From Enoplolaimus lenunculus (Eukaryota; Nematoda; Enoplea; Enoplida; Thoracostomopsidae), in contig JASANG010003737.1 of NCBI GenBank assembly GCA_030248215.1, positions 62,001-126,000 on the forward strand: DNA of 64,000 bases, given 5' to 3'. How positions within the stretch are numbered: the stretch's first letter is position 1; every line of letters begins with the position of its first letter. Shown in pieces: positions 22,381 to 35,337 of this stretch. The notes beneath the pieces are model-generated. The model saw only the letters and a program-made list of their open reading frames with translations, was not told where the DNA came from and searched no databases. Position numbers and translations under genes: made by a program.

Positions 22381-22584
22381 TTGGTTCCATGAGTCGCTAG
22401 CGGCGGCATCAAGTTTTTGTTGGTTACCCTGATTGTCGACTATGCCCCTTACGTTTGTTAAGGGGTTCACCGAGACCGTAACACAAAATTGGCCCTCGAA
22501 AATATTGGCCGTTTTCTTCGGTACCGAAAACAGGACACAGATCGAAAAGACACATATCAAACTGTCAGACCACCCAATCAGCAT
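22343..22584 (-). CDS. Candidate minus-strand coding segment
   Basis: Open frame with a strongly RNY-biased stretch reading VSVNPLTNVRGIVDNQGN, QQKLDAAASDSWNQIGEY and ILDSQSKFSC, reaching a good donor-like site AGCT|GTAAATA at 22343/22342. The frame itself runs to a stop at 22294. The segment overlaps the periodic CCAAT-box cluster, so it may instead be a promoter with chance coding potential. No homology is recognised. Confidence 0.25.
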
Positions 22585-24416
22585 TTACTGTGTCGTTTTG
22601 TTGTATCAACTCACGGGATATTATATATATATTTTCGGGGGGCCAATTTCTACTAGTACTACAACTAGAGAAATACAGAGAGAGACAGAGACGGTAAAAC
22701 TGCAAAAGACAACGAGAGCCGACTATAATATATCTGAAGGTGCGGCAAAACGACACACAGTTTGGGGCTGTCAAAACGGGCGAGCTCAACTATAAATCAC
22801 GTATTTTGGGCTGGTGTTCGGTGTTCCTTTGATAATATTTTTTGCGCACCCCTGTTATACACACATATATATTTTCAATAGGCCCATGTTTTCTATGGTT
22901 CAATATAATGAAATTTTGTCACTGTTAGCGTACGTACTATTAACCTTATAGAATTCAAAAAATGCTGTCAAGTGTAGGCAAATAACTAATTTTTAGTTTT
23001 CAATTTCTAATTCTGCTAGGCTAGGTTTAGGCTTACTATCCATGATTGGCAATTGAATTTCTATGGCCTAAAAATTATTAATTAACAATAAAATCAACTA
23101 TTTGTTTTGTGAGTTACTGCATATATGTAATGAAACGTAAATTGAGTTTTAGAAATACCTGCCCCCCCCCCGATAATATATAATATGCTTAGAGCAGGTT
23201 TTGCTAATATCAAAGAGATACTATTTTTTATAACAGAATACCTTAATATTTCATACTACGAAATCTAGTTAGTATATGAAAATTACTGCACATCAATGAA
23301 GTTTCTAGACGTAAAAGATGGCAAAACGTTTATAATAATCGTCAGTTGTACAAACCAGCCGGCAACTGAAGCCGCATCGAGATCTAAGATGCAATAATAA
23401 GTTGTCTCTCATACCATTCCTAGGTAGGGTCCATATATGGTATGTTGAGCGGTGTTGCTGTTAACACAACATTTCCCTACTGGTACACCACAAGTATTGT
23501 GACACGATAAATTAGTGCAAATCCGTACTATTTTGTTATTTTTTTCGCTATTTTTCTCTTTCTACTTTTTAATTTATGTATATTTATTTATTTATTTGTA
23601 TATCGCCTGCTCATTCTCTGAACGCGTAAATGCAATAATTCTTTTATGTGTTGGGTCATTTATTTTTATTATACTTAAATATATTTTGAGAAACAATTTT
23701 AATATTTTCTCATAATTTACGCATAAACGTACATATATCAAATTCCATGCATAATATAATTGATAAAATGACATTGCTAAGCTGGAAGCTGGAGTAACAA
23801 GTTTAGCTGTGTGTGTATCATATATCACCAGGTAGGTAATAGGCTTTCAAACAAGCGAACCGCAGTAGTAGTTGTGGAATTTTTGTACAGCAGCAAGAAA
23901 ACTTTATCAGTCAAGAAATGTTCGTAATTTCGAAGTTCACTGTTTTTTTTGCTGAAAAGTAATGGTCATGGTACCTGGCACAAACGAATCTACAACAACA
24001 CACAGCTCATACCAACTTGTCACATTTACAATCGCCACAGCTTAACACAAAACCTAAGCATAAACCTAAGCGTATGCCTAATGATGGGTCACAAATGGTC
24101 GTATAAAGCGTAGCTTGAAATAGTTTTAGTTTAATACTCGTGTTTGCCGTGTGAAACGATGTTTGTTTTTGGAGTTTAGAATCAATTTTAGTTTCACAGG
24201 ATCATGCCCCTATGTCAGTATTTTAGTTTGATCCACGCCCTGTAATAATGAGTCCAAGCTAACTGTCAGTTGCGAAAAGGTTAATTCCGAGAAATAGAAC
24301 GAAAAAGCTATCATATAAAATAGGAAACGTTTTCAGTATGGAACAGTAATTTTTCAGATGATTTCGTACAATTCACAGTGTTGTCGTAAGTAGACTTGGC
24401 CAATATGCTTAAACAT

Positions 24417-24555
24417 AAGGGTGACGCTAATGTTTATGACGTCGGACGCCGTCTGTCGCCGTTCGTCATTGTACGTCACTGTGCGATATCGCACAGTACC
24501 GTACGATACCGTATGGTGACAGACGGTGCCGTACGACAAGTATAGTGCCAGTCTA
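24417..24555. mobile_element. Family G MITE
   Basis: gggtgacgctaa to tatagtgccag with a central tgcgatatcgca palindrome. Confidence 0.7.
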
Positions 24556-25479
24556 AAGCATAACCTTGACGGCAATCCCAAACGTAATTTTAACCCCAGC
24601 AACGAATTTGGAAATTTCTGACAAAAAGGAACACCCTCAATCTAGGTATATACTGTTACAACACATCGGGAGTGGAGCTAGCCGGAAGCCAAACGCAATT
24701 TTTGTGGCATAAAAGCGGAAATTGTACCGTAAGGACCGTACCATTTTGTTACAAAATAAAATTTATACGTAGAGCGCTCGTCTGTCCGCCATCGCCTCGT
24801 TTAGCGCTGTCCTTGACTAATCCTAAACCTAAGCCTTTGGGATACCAATATGTAAAAATTTTGAAAACTGCGGGATGGTGCAAAGGTAAAATAGCACCCA
24901 ATTGACATGTTGAAACAATCCAAAAGCTTAAATATGTTTATAAAATCGTTAAGTCGTCTTACTTAAATTTGCATTTACCTAAAATAGTAAAAAAACAATA
25001 ACGTTTTGCGGTACATAAATACTTACATATAGGCACTAAGGCGCTTTGAAAATTTTGAACAAATAACATTTTTACATTTCCTTTGCCCTCCAAGCGAGTA
25101 AAATGAAATAGGACCAAATATGGAGGTGAAAAAAGAAAAACGTAACAAGATTTCATTTTAGAGGATTTATGTACTAGTTCAAGATTTTTTAAGATTAGCA
25201 GTAGACAGACAGCGTACAAAAACATTTCTTCTCACCTTTCATAATTTAATACCTAAATCTTAGAATAATTGTCCACTGTATTTAACACATCTTCATATAC
25301 CAGGCGCAGTCATGATTTCATTTCGGAAACGAATAGCAATTAAATAACGACTTTTTCAAGCGAGACTCTGCGAGCAAGAATTCATTTTTTTTCACATCAT
25401 GGAAGCGATACGTTATTAATTTTACAAGCATCAAATTGCACATACATTTAGTTTCCCTCTTCGAAAATTTTCGGCTCGA

Positions 25480-25920
25480 GGGCGGCGTCCAACCGGAATT
25501 ATAAATTGCCGAAACCGGTTCAGGAATCGGAAAATTAAAAAAATACCGGAGCCGGAACCGGAAAACAAAAAATTTTTGATGCCGAAAAAATCAGTTTTAA
25601 CGCTATTTTTTTGCTTCAACGGTGTAAACATACAATTTAGGGTGCCAAAATTTTGAAACAAATGCAGTAGATGAAAACGTATGATCAATTATAAAGTATG
25701 ACGCAAACTAAAAATTTTGGCAATACACGCTCAGACAATTTTAGAAAAATGTGTTAGAATAAATATGTCGATTTTTCTTAAATTTTCGAATGAGAAAAAT
25801 TTTCAATACCGAAAATACACCGACATTTCGGTGAATAATACGGGATTTTTTACCGGGACCGGATAGTAAAAAATACCGGATTCCCCTAGTGGAACCGGAA
25901 TTCCGGTGTTGCACCGTGCT
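25480..25920. mobile_element. Family J repeat (ccggaaccggaat)
   Basis: Arms rich in ccggaaccgg and ttccggt, with ggtgcaacaccggaattcc-like ends; palindromic overall. Related segments are at 18755-19100, 26500-26610, 48757-49150, 52192-52515, 57745-58040 and 58680-58760. Confidence 0.6.
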
Positions 25921-27239
25921 CGAGGGCTACGGATACCGTTCATACGGTTTTGAATTCACCCTTGCCGCTGTTTTATGCACCGCGTAGGATAAAACGAGAC
26001 AAAACGTACGACAAATATATATTTAGAAACAAAAGCACAATTGCAATATACATGCAAGTTCAGGTTAAACTTGACTGTGTAGTAAAAGCCGTGGAAAAAA
26101 GCGAGCGGCACGTATTTAATTGCGTTCTGGGTCAGAGTCAATAAATCAAATACTGTGTGACGGCGCGCCCTTTGATGATGTAACCCTTTTTTTTCTATCC
26201 CCACAATAGGCTGTTCATACGTTGGTTTCTGGTGCCCATGGAAATAACGGTCTAAAAATAATTTGGACACTAGAAGCATAGGATACTAGCGGTGTTTTGT
26301 AACCGTCAAAATCGTTTGTGAGCGCGAACGCAAGCAGCAGCAGTGGTGGAAGCCAATATCTGTAATATGTTGTTAAGTTGTTTGGTTTCACACTAATTTT
26401 CTGTGAAATTTCGTAAATCCTTTCGTCAAAATTGTGAGCAAAGTAAAACAACACGCGCTAAACTGAAACTTTTTTCAAAATAATGCAAAATTTTACGAGC
26501 GCAACTGCCAGAACCTCCGACAAAAATTCTACCGGATCCAGAGCCGGAGGCCGATTTTATGCCGGAGCTAGAGCCAGAGGCAGACCTTCGGTTGTGCCAT
26601 GGCAGGTTCGATAGTAGCCCTGACTTTCAACATTTTAGCTATGCCAAAATAATCGAATTAGCGCTCGCAGTGTGATTGTGCTGTGTTCATAAAAGAAACA
26701 CCAAAATTTTTCCAACAGTTGCCAACTTTTCTACTGAGAGATGAACCCCTTCCACTTTTGGCTACAGGTTCGCTCTGCATTGAGAACAAAACGACCATTT
26801 GTTGATCTTAAGCATCGTTTGTTTTTAATATTGTATAAAATCCTGTGAAAAATACTCAATTATATACACGGCGATTATGGGGTGTTAAGTTTTTATCTGA
26901 TACGTTTAAAACAATTATAGAGTTTACGCTATACGTTTCTGTACCGAACGCTGCCGGTCGCTGCTATGCGTTACTAACAAAAAATATAGGCGGAAATGTA
27001 TTTGGTGGCGTGCGACTATTTTTTTAGTAAATAAATTTTAGCCAGCCGCAAGCCGGCGTGCGACGGCAACCGGCTCGCCCGACGGCGAGTATAACGTAAC
27101 CCTTTACTAAATGGTTTATTACGCACCTTTCGGACAGTTGGGCAATTGATTTTGTATTTTCGTTTTTTTGCCATAGTCTTTATTATGGTTTTGCTAATTC
27201 TACTTTTGAATATCTTTTTTTCGTATGCGTATAACTGGC

Positions 27240-27352
27240 AATCGGATTTCAGTAAGCTTTGACCTCGTCAGCAGGAGCCGAATGATGGCAGACCGCGAAG
27301 CCTGATCCGACCTGTTGAGCTGTCTGACGATGCCAGTAATAAACACTTACTT
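27240..27352 (+). mobile_element. Possible 3' end of a LINE or SINE with a ttac tail
   Basis: A GC-richer block (gaccgcgaagcctgatccga, cctgttgagctgtctgacga) ending in ataaacacttacttacttt, i.e. a short ttac repeat as found at some non-LTR retroposon 3' ends. Only one copy is in the window, so this is tentative. It lies 430 bp upstream of the Hox start. Confidence 0.25.
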
Positions 27353-27783
27353 ACTTTATTGTCGAAAAAATTACCAGATTGCCAGAAACAATAACTTTTA
27401 GTCACGTAAAACACATTCCAGGAATAATCTCAACTGAAAATGTTGTGATTGATATTTATAACAAAATTTAATTGGTAACCGATAGACTCGAAGATTTGAA
27501 GACCGGTACTATATACGAAAGGTTTGCATTCCAAAAATAAGGCGAAAATTTTCGATAATAGTGACTGTTATACCATCTTTGACAGACAAATATGAACGTA
27601 GCAACAATGTTAGCTTGAAATAATAAATATTCATTTCAACTCCAATTTGTTAAATATAAATATTGATTTCAACTGCAATTTGTTAATAAATAATTTGATT
27701 GTTAAGTGTTTCTCAAAATATGTACAAAGAATAAAGGTTTCAAAAATGCAACACCGCTCCACAAACGGCTTAAGGTGAAAACA

Positions 27784-29761
27784 ATGAATTCGTATATGAT
27801 CCCCGCTGGTGGGACGGTAAATAATGGGAACGGTTCGGGCAGTTATGACACTCATTTAGCAGTTTCCAATCTAAGCCAACATCAACATATACAACAACAA
27901 CAACAACAACACATGCAATGCGGTGAATTAAACCCTCAAACAGCATACGGCCTCAATTTAAATGATTCCAACAACTCTTTACAGGGACAACTTTATTTGC
28001 ATGGCACAGGCGGGGCAACTGGTAGCCTGTCATCGCAACATATTTCAACCAGTGGAAACAATAATCAGTGTTCTCAACAACAGCAGCAACAACAACAACA
28101 ACAACCACACGGTTCAACATTTGGACTACGATATAATTCAATTCCACTACTTGGGTCTCGAAGCAGCAGCGTAGCTCATGAAATGACTGGAACAATACAG
28201 CAACAACAAAACACTATGATAAATAATTATTCAATGCGAAATGACATAGCTAATAGTCAACATTCAAATGAGTTGGATAGCTATTTTGCAACTGGAGCAA
28301 TTTCTCCAAATTCAAGTGTCATCGTTGGTCCTCCTGGCGCCGGGTACGGTGCCCATGGATTTAACGGAGCAAGTGGTAGCAGTTCCGCCACGGACAGCTA
28401 TATTTCTTCTGCGTCATTTAGTGGGCTCCCACCCTCAGGATGTAGTAGAGAAATGATGATATCAGGAGCGTCGCCATACGCCGCCCTGCCAACTTCAGCG
28501 TACACACGCAACTCATTACGGTCGACATATTTACGGCAACAACAGCAACAATTTCTCAACAAGCAACAACAACAGCAAATGCTTAGCGATTTTCCAGATC
28601 CAACGCTTGTATCTAATTCTTCACCGTACCACGATTATTCTCACCACAGTAACCAGTCAGTAATACGTAACACAGTTAATATTGACGACGCCGCTGCAAT
28701 TTTACACTGTGTAACTGGCCCAGGATTGTCCACATCGGGTCAAACAAGTATGACGTGTCATCCAGCGTCGTACTTGCAATCATCAGCACATACATCAGGC
28801 GCAGGCGAAGCCAACGACCTGCACGACGAACTGCAAGCAGCTTCAACAGCAGCGAACTGCAACCAGTCGCGAGCAATGTCAACGAGCGGTCTTGAATCTC
28901 AGCCAATTGTCGGCGGCGCAGTTGGATTTGGCTCTAGACTTGATCTTGGAACAATAGCAGGAGGAAGCTCCTCAAATGCTTCAGTGACCCAGTCATATTC
29001 GCGATCTTGTGCGTCTACGGTGGCGACTAGCATCGATCAGCATGTATCTCATTTGCATAATGGCCGAGGGGACACAAGACAACAGCAAGCAGGGGGCTTG
29101 TCACCCGGCGAATCACAGTTATATTCTAGTCCATCGATACAAGACACATCAACCACTGGCGATGCGGGGGTTCCGTCTCTGTATACGACCCCTCGTGAGC
29201 ATACATCCATCAACACTGAAGTCATAATAACAACAACAACCAATCCAAGCATAAATGCTAGTAAAGACACGTTGCTTAGTAGCGACAGCGCAACCTCTGC
29301 ATCGACAACACTACTAATATCGGGTATAGACAACAATCAAACGAGCGATTTAACGCTGCTTCAAGATACAAAATGTCTTATTGACACAAAATGTAGCACC
29401 CAGTCTGTACAACAACAGCCAAAAAGCATTCCAAAACCTTCGCTAACTCCATCACGGAGCATTATCGGTGACTTAGCTAATACTTCTGGTGATACAAGTA
29501 ATAATAATAACAATAATAATAATAATAATAATGGTAATAATCACAGTTTTGATAACGATGATGATGATGATATGGATGATGATGATGAAGATGATGATAT
29601 AAGGGCTTTGGAAGGCCGAAGTGATATTGGTCCAGGCGGGACGTCGTTAGGTGAAGCCAGTGGAGGTAGCGCTACAGGTGACCCAGGGGCAGCTGGTGAC
29701 GAAGCGGTCCCCGATACGTCAGTGATTTATCCTTGGATGAAAAAGCATCATGGAAGCGCGG
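27784..29761 (+). CDS. Hox4: Hox4-like homeobox gene, exon 1 (N-terminus and hexapeptide)
   Basis: First coding exon of a Hox transcription factor. I chose the ATG at 27784 (MNSYMIPAGG, A at -3) over the in-frame ATG 26 codons upstream because MxSYM resembles the start of vertebrate Hox4/5 proteins. It encodes 659 residues plus one base. Visible features are two glutamine runs (about residues 33-45 and 97-108), an asparagine run (about 573-588), an acidic Asp-rich run (about 592-606), and near the exon end the hexapeptide VIYPWMKK (Y649-K654), which in Hox proteins contacts PBC-class cofactors. The donor is G|GTAAGG at 29761/29762, phase 1, and it joins exon 2 in frame through a split glycine codon (residue 660). 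The N-terminus is far longer than vertebrate Hox4 (about 250-320 aa in total). The hexapeptide context favours paralogue group 4 or 5. That this is a Hox gene is near certain; the group assignment is less so. Confidence 0.93.
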
Positions 29762-29901
29762 GTAAGGGTAAGCTAATGTTCATTCCGCTTTGAGGGCTTT
29801 TTGGGAGGGGGCCAAACTCAAAACGGTCAAAATGGCGATCTCGATTATGAGTTGGGGTTGACGTAAGCCGTGGTTCAATGCTATCTCGTGTCGTACAACT
29901 A

Positions 29902-30110
29902 CACTGCAAAAAATGGTGAGTCAAATTGACTCCGTCTGAAATAGGCTCTACGGGACTACACAAATTGAGTCAAATTAGACTCCGCCAGAGTCAATTTCGA
30001 CTCACTTAGTCGCACGTTTGACTCTGGCGGAGTCGAATTTGGCTCAGTTTGTGTAGTCCCATAGAGCCTATTTCTGAGAGAGTCAATTTGACTCACCATT
30101 TCTTGCAGTG
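29902..30110. mobile_element. Family C MITE (agtcaaattgactc palindrome), TA flanked
   Basis: Family C: TIR cactgcaaaaaatggtgagt followed by caaattgactc, then ataggct, gggactaca, and tcaaatt/cgactccgcc inner palindromes. The whole ~210 bp folds on itself. TA borders are visible here on both sides. It lies about 140 bp after Hox exon 1. Confidence 0.85.
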
Positions 30111-30825
30111 TAGTCCCTATTTGATTTCTAGATGGTATCATTTCAAGTAGATATTTTGTAATGCTAGCAAATATCAAAACTTGAGAGATTCAAAGCTTAC
30201 TGTTATAGCAATCGATAGGACTTCAACGCAATAATGCTCAACCGTTCGATTTGACTCTCTTTCACAACTATTAAACTGCCGCAGGTCGTTGCTGAATATA
30301 AAACCAGTTAAAATCAGTCTGATCTTAGTCAACGTCGCCTCTGTTTGGGTGAATGTTCATTCCGCTTTACAGCGACTTACGGTATATTCACGCTTGTCAC
30401 CACACACAAAAAGTATTTCTAAATTTATTCAGAAAAGTGTTTTCTGTGGCAAATCTGAAAAGTTTTGCTGACATTTAAGACAATTTTTCTAAAAATAACT
30501 GGAAAACGTTTATTTTCAAACTTTATTTTAAAACGTTTTTTGAAAACATTTCTGTTATAACAGAAATACTTTTCAAGTGCACCTTGCTAACCATATTTCT
30601 CAAATGTAAGAAATTTTTTCTTAAATATCAGAAATATTATTTTGAGTGCACTGAACTAAAATTATTTTCAGAATTTGTCCAAAATTTACTCATGAAATTA
30701 TTAAGGAAAATCATTAATACATGTGAAGAGTTTAAAAAACTTAAACCATTCGCAAACTCGCAAATTAAATTGTGATGGTTCGTTTCGTTCGCAGTAACTT
30801 TTTTTGGGTCAGCTTTGAACCGTCA

Positions 30826-30970
30826 GGCCGGTCACCTTGTTGTGTGGAGCTAAAAATTGTTCAGTAACTGCATACAAGGGTTTTTGGTGGACTTACAAGC
30901 GAGGTTGAAAATTTTCTGCGGGGGTGCAAGATTTTCCCTGTATTCATGCCCCCTCTTTGGCTGCGGGCCC
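30826..30970. mobile_element. Family H element in Hox intron 1
   Basis: ttacaagcgaggttgaaaat inside, and the right end ggctgcgggcc. Confidence 0.6.
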
Positions 30971-31468
30971 GAAAACCGTTGAGTTTTGAAGACTTACCCA
31001 CCATAGACGATTTAGGCTTAGACTTACGGTTAGGTCCATGTTTAGGCTTGAGCGTATGTGAGTGAAAGTGTCGAAGTACGAGGACATTTCTTGCTTTAAT
31101 CCGAGGGTAAGTTTCAGTCTTATCATCAACGGTGGTGAAAAAGCGTGCAAGAGCCCATGTTTGCTCCGCAACCAAGCTTGAAATTTGAAACAGGCGCATT
31201 AGGCATAGTATAAAAATGGTTAAATATTCATCCAAACGATTAGGAACCAATATGGTTACCGACTGCTAGGGCCATGTATGGCTTTGGAAAAATCTCCCCC
31301 CGTTCGAAATTAATAAATTTTGACACAGCTTAAAGCTTATGATAGGGCTTTGATTTTACGTTGGTGTGAGTTGAAGTTTTCCGACGGCGTATTTCACTGT
31401 TATGGCAAAATAAAATTTCATTCACTGTTCAAAAAATGAGCTGTTACTCCAACCAAGAGTCGATAATG

Positions 31469-31741
31469 ACAAGAGTGCGCAACTCTTCGGGTCCGCACGG
31501 TACAAAACGTACCACCGGGTGTTGCGTTGTTGGCCGACCCCCTTCTTTAGAGGGTGGTCGCTACCAAATGAATACCCCTAAATTAAACTATAAGGATACC
31601 ATGTTTGACGCCGCATACATAAAGTGCCATGGTTTGCACCGGTTGTACCCTCCTCTAAATAAAGGAAGAGTCGGGCAAAAACGCAACGCGTGCCGGGTAC
31701 GTTCTTTTCTACACAGAATGTGCTTAGTTGCACACTCTTGT
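31469..31741. mobile_element. Family K MITE, TAATG target duplication
   Basis: Ends acaagagtgcgcaact and agttgcacactcttgt. TAATG flanks both sides (31464-31468, 31742-31746). The centre is GC-richer and carries a meaningless 102-codon frame. In Hox intron 1. Confidence 0.75.
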
Positions 31742-32035
31742 TAATGAGAATTATTTTTTATGATTGTGTATATTGAAAGCCATAATTGGTGTGAAAAATT
31801 TGACCCTTCTGAAGCGGCGGTTTATAGAGTTGAGCAAGGCTGGACTGGCAGTAAAAAGTTGTCCCTGACATTTTAATATAAACCGCTCCACGATCAGGAG
31901 TAGCAATAATTTTCGCAACTTTTGTGTGTGTTCTTGTGTGTAGATGATCCTATCAACAGTAGATTGACTTTGTAAACTAACAAACCGCTGAACAATTATG
32001 TTGGCAATTTAGCGCAACCTGATCGTTCCTGTGTC

Positions 32036-32345
32036 CATATTCTCAAATGTTTATAGCACCTATCATCAATTAGCGATAGATTTTCAAAACTGCCGAAAGT
32101 CTGCAATTGCAGATGTCAAAATCGGTACAGATGTGTAGGGCAAATCAAACGCGAACAATGTGCTGAATTTCGACCCGCAGGTTGCGTTGGTTCCAAAGTT
32201 ACACGACCTATCACAAACTGGAAATAGGTGCTACACACATTTGAGAATACGTGCTTGGAGTTTAAGATCACAAGACGACAAAGTTCAATTGTTTGTAAAG
32301 CGATTAGTGGTTATAGGTGCTACACACCGCAGAGAATACGACTCT
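32036..32345. mobile_element. Family I MITE in Hox intron 1
   Basis: Starts tattctcaaatgtttatagc. Two successive right ends, each with ggtgctacacac and gagaatacg, lie about 80 bp apart, so the right end is duplicated. Confidence 0.7.
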
Positions 32346-32552
32346 CGGGGTACCTTTGATTGAAGCTAAATCTTAGTACGAACATACATAAACATAATAC
32401 GGTGCTTACAACGTGATTTGCGGCCACTATTTCTTTCAAATTTTGGTCAAATACCAAATAAATCTACATCAAAATAACCAGATTTGTTGTGACTGCGTTT
32501 TAAATCCGTTTCTTTTGTTTAGTTCGAAGCCCATAACCAGATCAACGTACTA

Positions 32553-32994
32553 CTGTATTGACCCAAATAAGAGGGGGACGGGTAATAAGAGGGTGGGTCC
32601 CCATTTTGAGTCCGAATCAATTGGAGTCCGTATCCCTAATAAGAGTCCGTAAGCGGACAGAGTCGCTAAACCAAATTAGAGTCCATAAATTTCAATTAAC
32701 CCTAATTGTAGCGCATAACTGACTCCAGGACCAAATAATTTGAGTTCGGAACTTTAAAGCGTACTTAAATTTTGAAAGTACATTCCTAAGTACAACCTTG
32801 TATTATCGCTCAAGCTATTGACACAAGACAACTAAACGTTTAATTCAACGGATAATTGCAGTACCGGATATATATAAGTAACGAAGGGCGGCGGAGCGTG
32901 GGATAAAAATAACGGTCCGTAACCAAATAACAAGGGGGTACACTCTGCAAAGGCCAAAAAAATATCGGTCCCCCTCTTATTCGGGTCACTACAG
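32553..32994. mobile_element. Family D MITE (ctgtagtgacccgaataaga), TA flanked
   Basis: Family D: TIR ctgtagtgacccgaataaga, followed by gatatttatttggcctct and, on the other arm, ggactct repeated motifs. Length is 350-440 bp and it is non-coding. Both TIRs and TA borders are visible here. The right TIR is better preserved than the left. Confidence 0.85.
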
Positions 32995-34143
32995 TACAAG
33001 GGCTAAAGTGTTTCCGGATGAGCATGCCATTTGACATAACTCACAAGCGAGGTCGATACTTTGCTAGGTGGAGGGACGGCAAAAATCATGCAAGGAACTG
33101 TGTCCCTTACGCTCCCTCTGGCGACGGACCCATGTACGGTTACAATTTAGTGATTGGTCCAGGCAGAAATGGAGATTTTTGTAAACATCCGCACTGCAAA
33201 TATAGCTGTTCGACCTGAAAACTTCGCTCCCTGAGAGGTTCAAAATTTCCAAACTTCTACCATAATCGTCATTCTGTGAGTCAAAGTGTTTAATCCGTAA
33301 TATTTCTCTTGACGCCGTCCAGGTGAACGCGTTGACATGCATACCTCCGTCTTATAAGCTTTGCGTACATATTAATTTTATACCACCAGTCAACGTTCGA
33401 AATTTACGTTACCTACACAATTTATTGTTTAATGGATTAAAGATTTATTTGTGAGACAATATTGCAAATCTGTCGTTTGGTGACAGGATAAATTTTAGGG
33501 ACTAAATCCAGCACAACAATTGAAATCATGAGTGTAATTTATCAGCACCGATTTTAAAGATGTCAACGCTGCGGCAGAGATGAACGCAAAGTTGTGTCTG
33601 GAGGCTTTGCTCCTAAAACTGTAATTTCAGTGAAAACGTCACCAAAGCTTGTTTTTTATACTACATATATTTTTAGAAGGAACGAGTCTCGAAAGGATAA
33701 CTGATTGTGACGCTTTAGAGTCTTACTACCATCGAACAAAACACAGTCCCTGCTCAACGTAGTGATTGAACTCGATACCGTAGTACTTTTCAACAGTTTG
33801 CCGGCGTAGATTGAAAATAACAAATAATTAACGTTGACATTTTTACGACGGGTGTGAGGTGGTTTGTGAAAAAAAAACAAACTATGAGTTTGACTCAGTT
33901 TGATAATGAATAAAATATGCGTCGAGATAATCATGATAGTTTGGAGTTATCTGTCAAAAAATGATTAAACGTCTGTTCAAATTGTAACATCATAACAGCG
34001 GTGGTGCCGTGTTAACCTTGCTTCAGTCAGCGTTAGCAACTGTCATTGATACAGTGTATCGTTTCGTAGCCGTTTCACAGCGGAGTTTATACGACCGATT
34101 CCTATATCGCATTGTATATATTATAAAACTGTTTTGAAACTTG

Positions 34144-34341
34144 CACTGCAAAAAATGGTGAGTCAAATTGACTATCTCCGAAATAGGCTTTTCCTGACCA
34201 CACAGTCAAAATTCGACCTCCGCCCGAGTCAAATTAGACTCAATTTGAAACTGGCGGAGTCGAATTTTGACTCAGTTTGTGTAGTCAGGAAAAGCAGCCT
34301 ATTTCGGAGAGAGTCAATTTGAGTCACCATTTTCTGCAGTG
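34144..34341. mobile_element. Family C MITE
   Basis: Complete, in Hox intron 1, flanked by tg rather than TA. Confidence 0.8.
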
Positions 34342-34718
34342 TGTAAACGCTTGCGCAACATTATTTAGCAAACTCAACTATCGTTCAGTTTCGAAGGATG
34401 CTGTCTGGATATGGGCTGAGCACTGCCGGAATATTAAAGTTTGGGCGCACAACTGAGGTTTTTGAGTTAAATGTATAGTAGAGTGACTGTATGACACAGT
34501 TTCTTACTCATTATATATACGTGAACACGACAATTCAACGGCTAGCAATTCGCCGCCCGATAACTTGTAATCCGAAATTTTATCGATTCGACACTTTGTC
34601 GCCTATCATTATGTCTAAGCGTAGGCTTAGAATTTCGATTGGGATTATGCTTAGATTTTATTCAGAAGCCTCAGGATACCCGTTGGCCGACAAGTTGTCG
34701 GGTGCGTAGACTTTATAT

Positions 34719-34826
34719 ATGAATATATATAATATATATATAAATATATATATAAATATATATATAAATATAAATATATATATAAATATATATATATAAA
34801 TATATATATGTATATATATGTATAAT
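34719..34826. repeat. AT microsatellite (tatataaata)
   Basis: About 105 bp of alternating tatatata and taaatata units in Hox intron 1. A shorter one lies at 1722-1776. Confidence 0.9.
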
Positions 34827-35337
34827 TTTACTCAGGATACTCAAGGCAGTACAGCTGAACTCATCTGAACTTTGGTGGCGTTCGTGCCTTCTGCAATAGG
34901 AGATTCTCGCACGCCCTCCTGCTCGCAAAATATATTTGCACATTTTTTGCTGCTCACTGGCAAGTGTAACATGGCTGTTTGTATACATAATGATATTTGT
35001 TTAAAAAATTTGACTCAAAAATACTTTGTGTCCGCACACATACCAAACGACTTTACAGAGGTAAATAATGTAAAATAAGTGATATTCCAAAACCCTCGAC
35101 GTTACCTTGAAAGGTGGCGTTTGCTCAATTTATCATTTAATATTTTTTGAATAAATTTTTTTCTCGATATATATCTGCATTTTTATACGTCGGCGTATTG
35201 AGGTGCACCATGTCACTCCAAGCCCATGAATATACTTAGGTCAGTATATTTGTGTTCGATTATTCAGTATTTGAGCATAAAATTGAGAGAACAGGTGGAT
35301 TTTGAAAAGTCTGATATATTGGCACTCGACGCATAAC

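Larger units (their letters stand above)
23000..27705. other. Region upstream of the Hox gene
   Basis: Holds family G and J repeats, a C10 run near 23161 and the possible retroposon tail at 27.3 kb. A GC-richer inverted pair (gccggcgtgcgacggcaacc / cgcccgacggcgag) sits at about 27040-27095. No exon, TATA box or initiator can be assigned to Hox with confidence. Confidence 0.4.

Noticed and set aside
31436-31744. 102-codon frame in Hox intron 1
   Set aside because: It coincides with the family K element including both TIRs.
34713-34988. 91-codon frame rich in Tyr and Ile
   Set aside because: It is a direct translation of the AT microsatellite.
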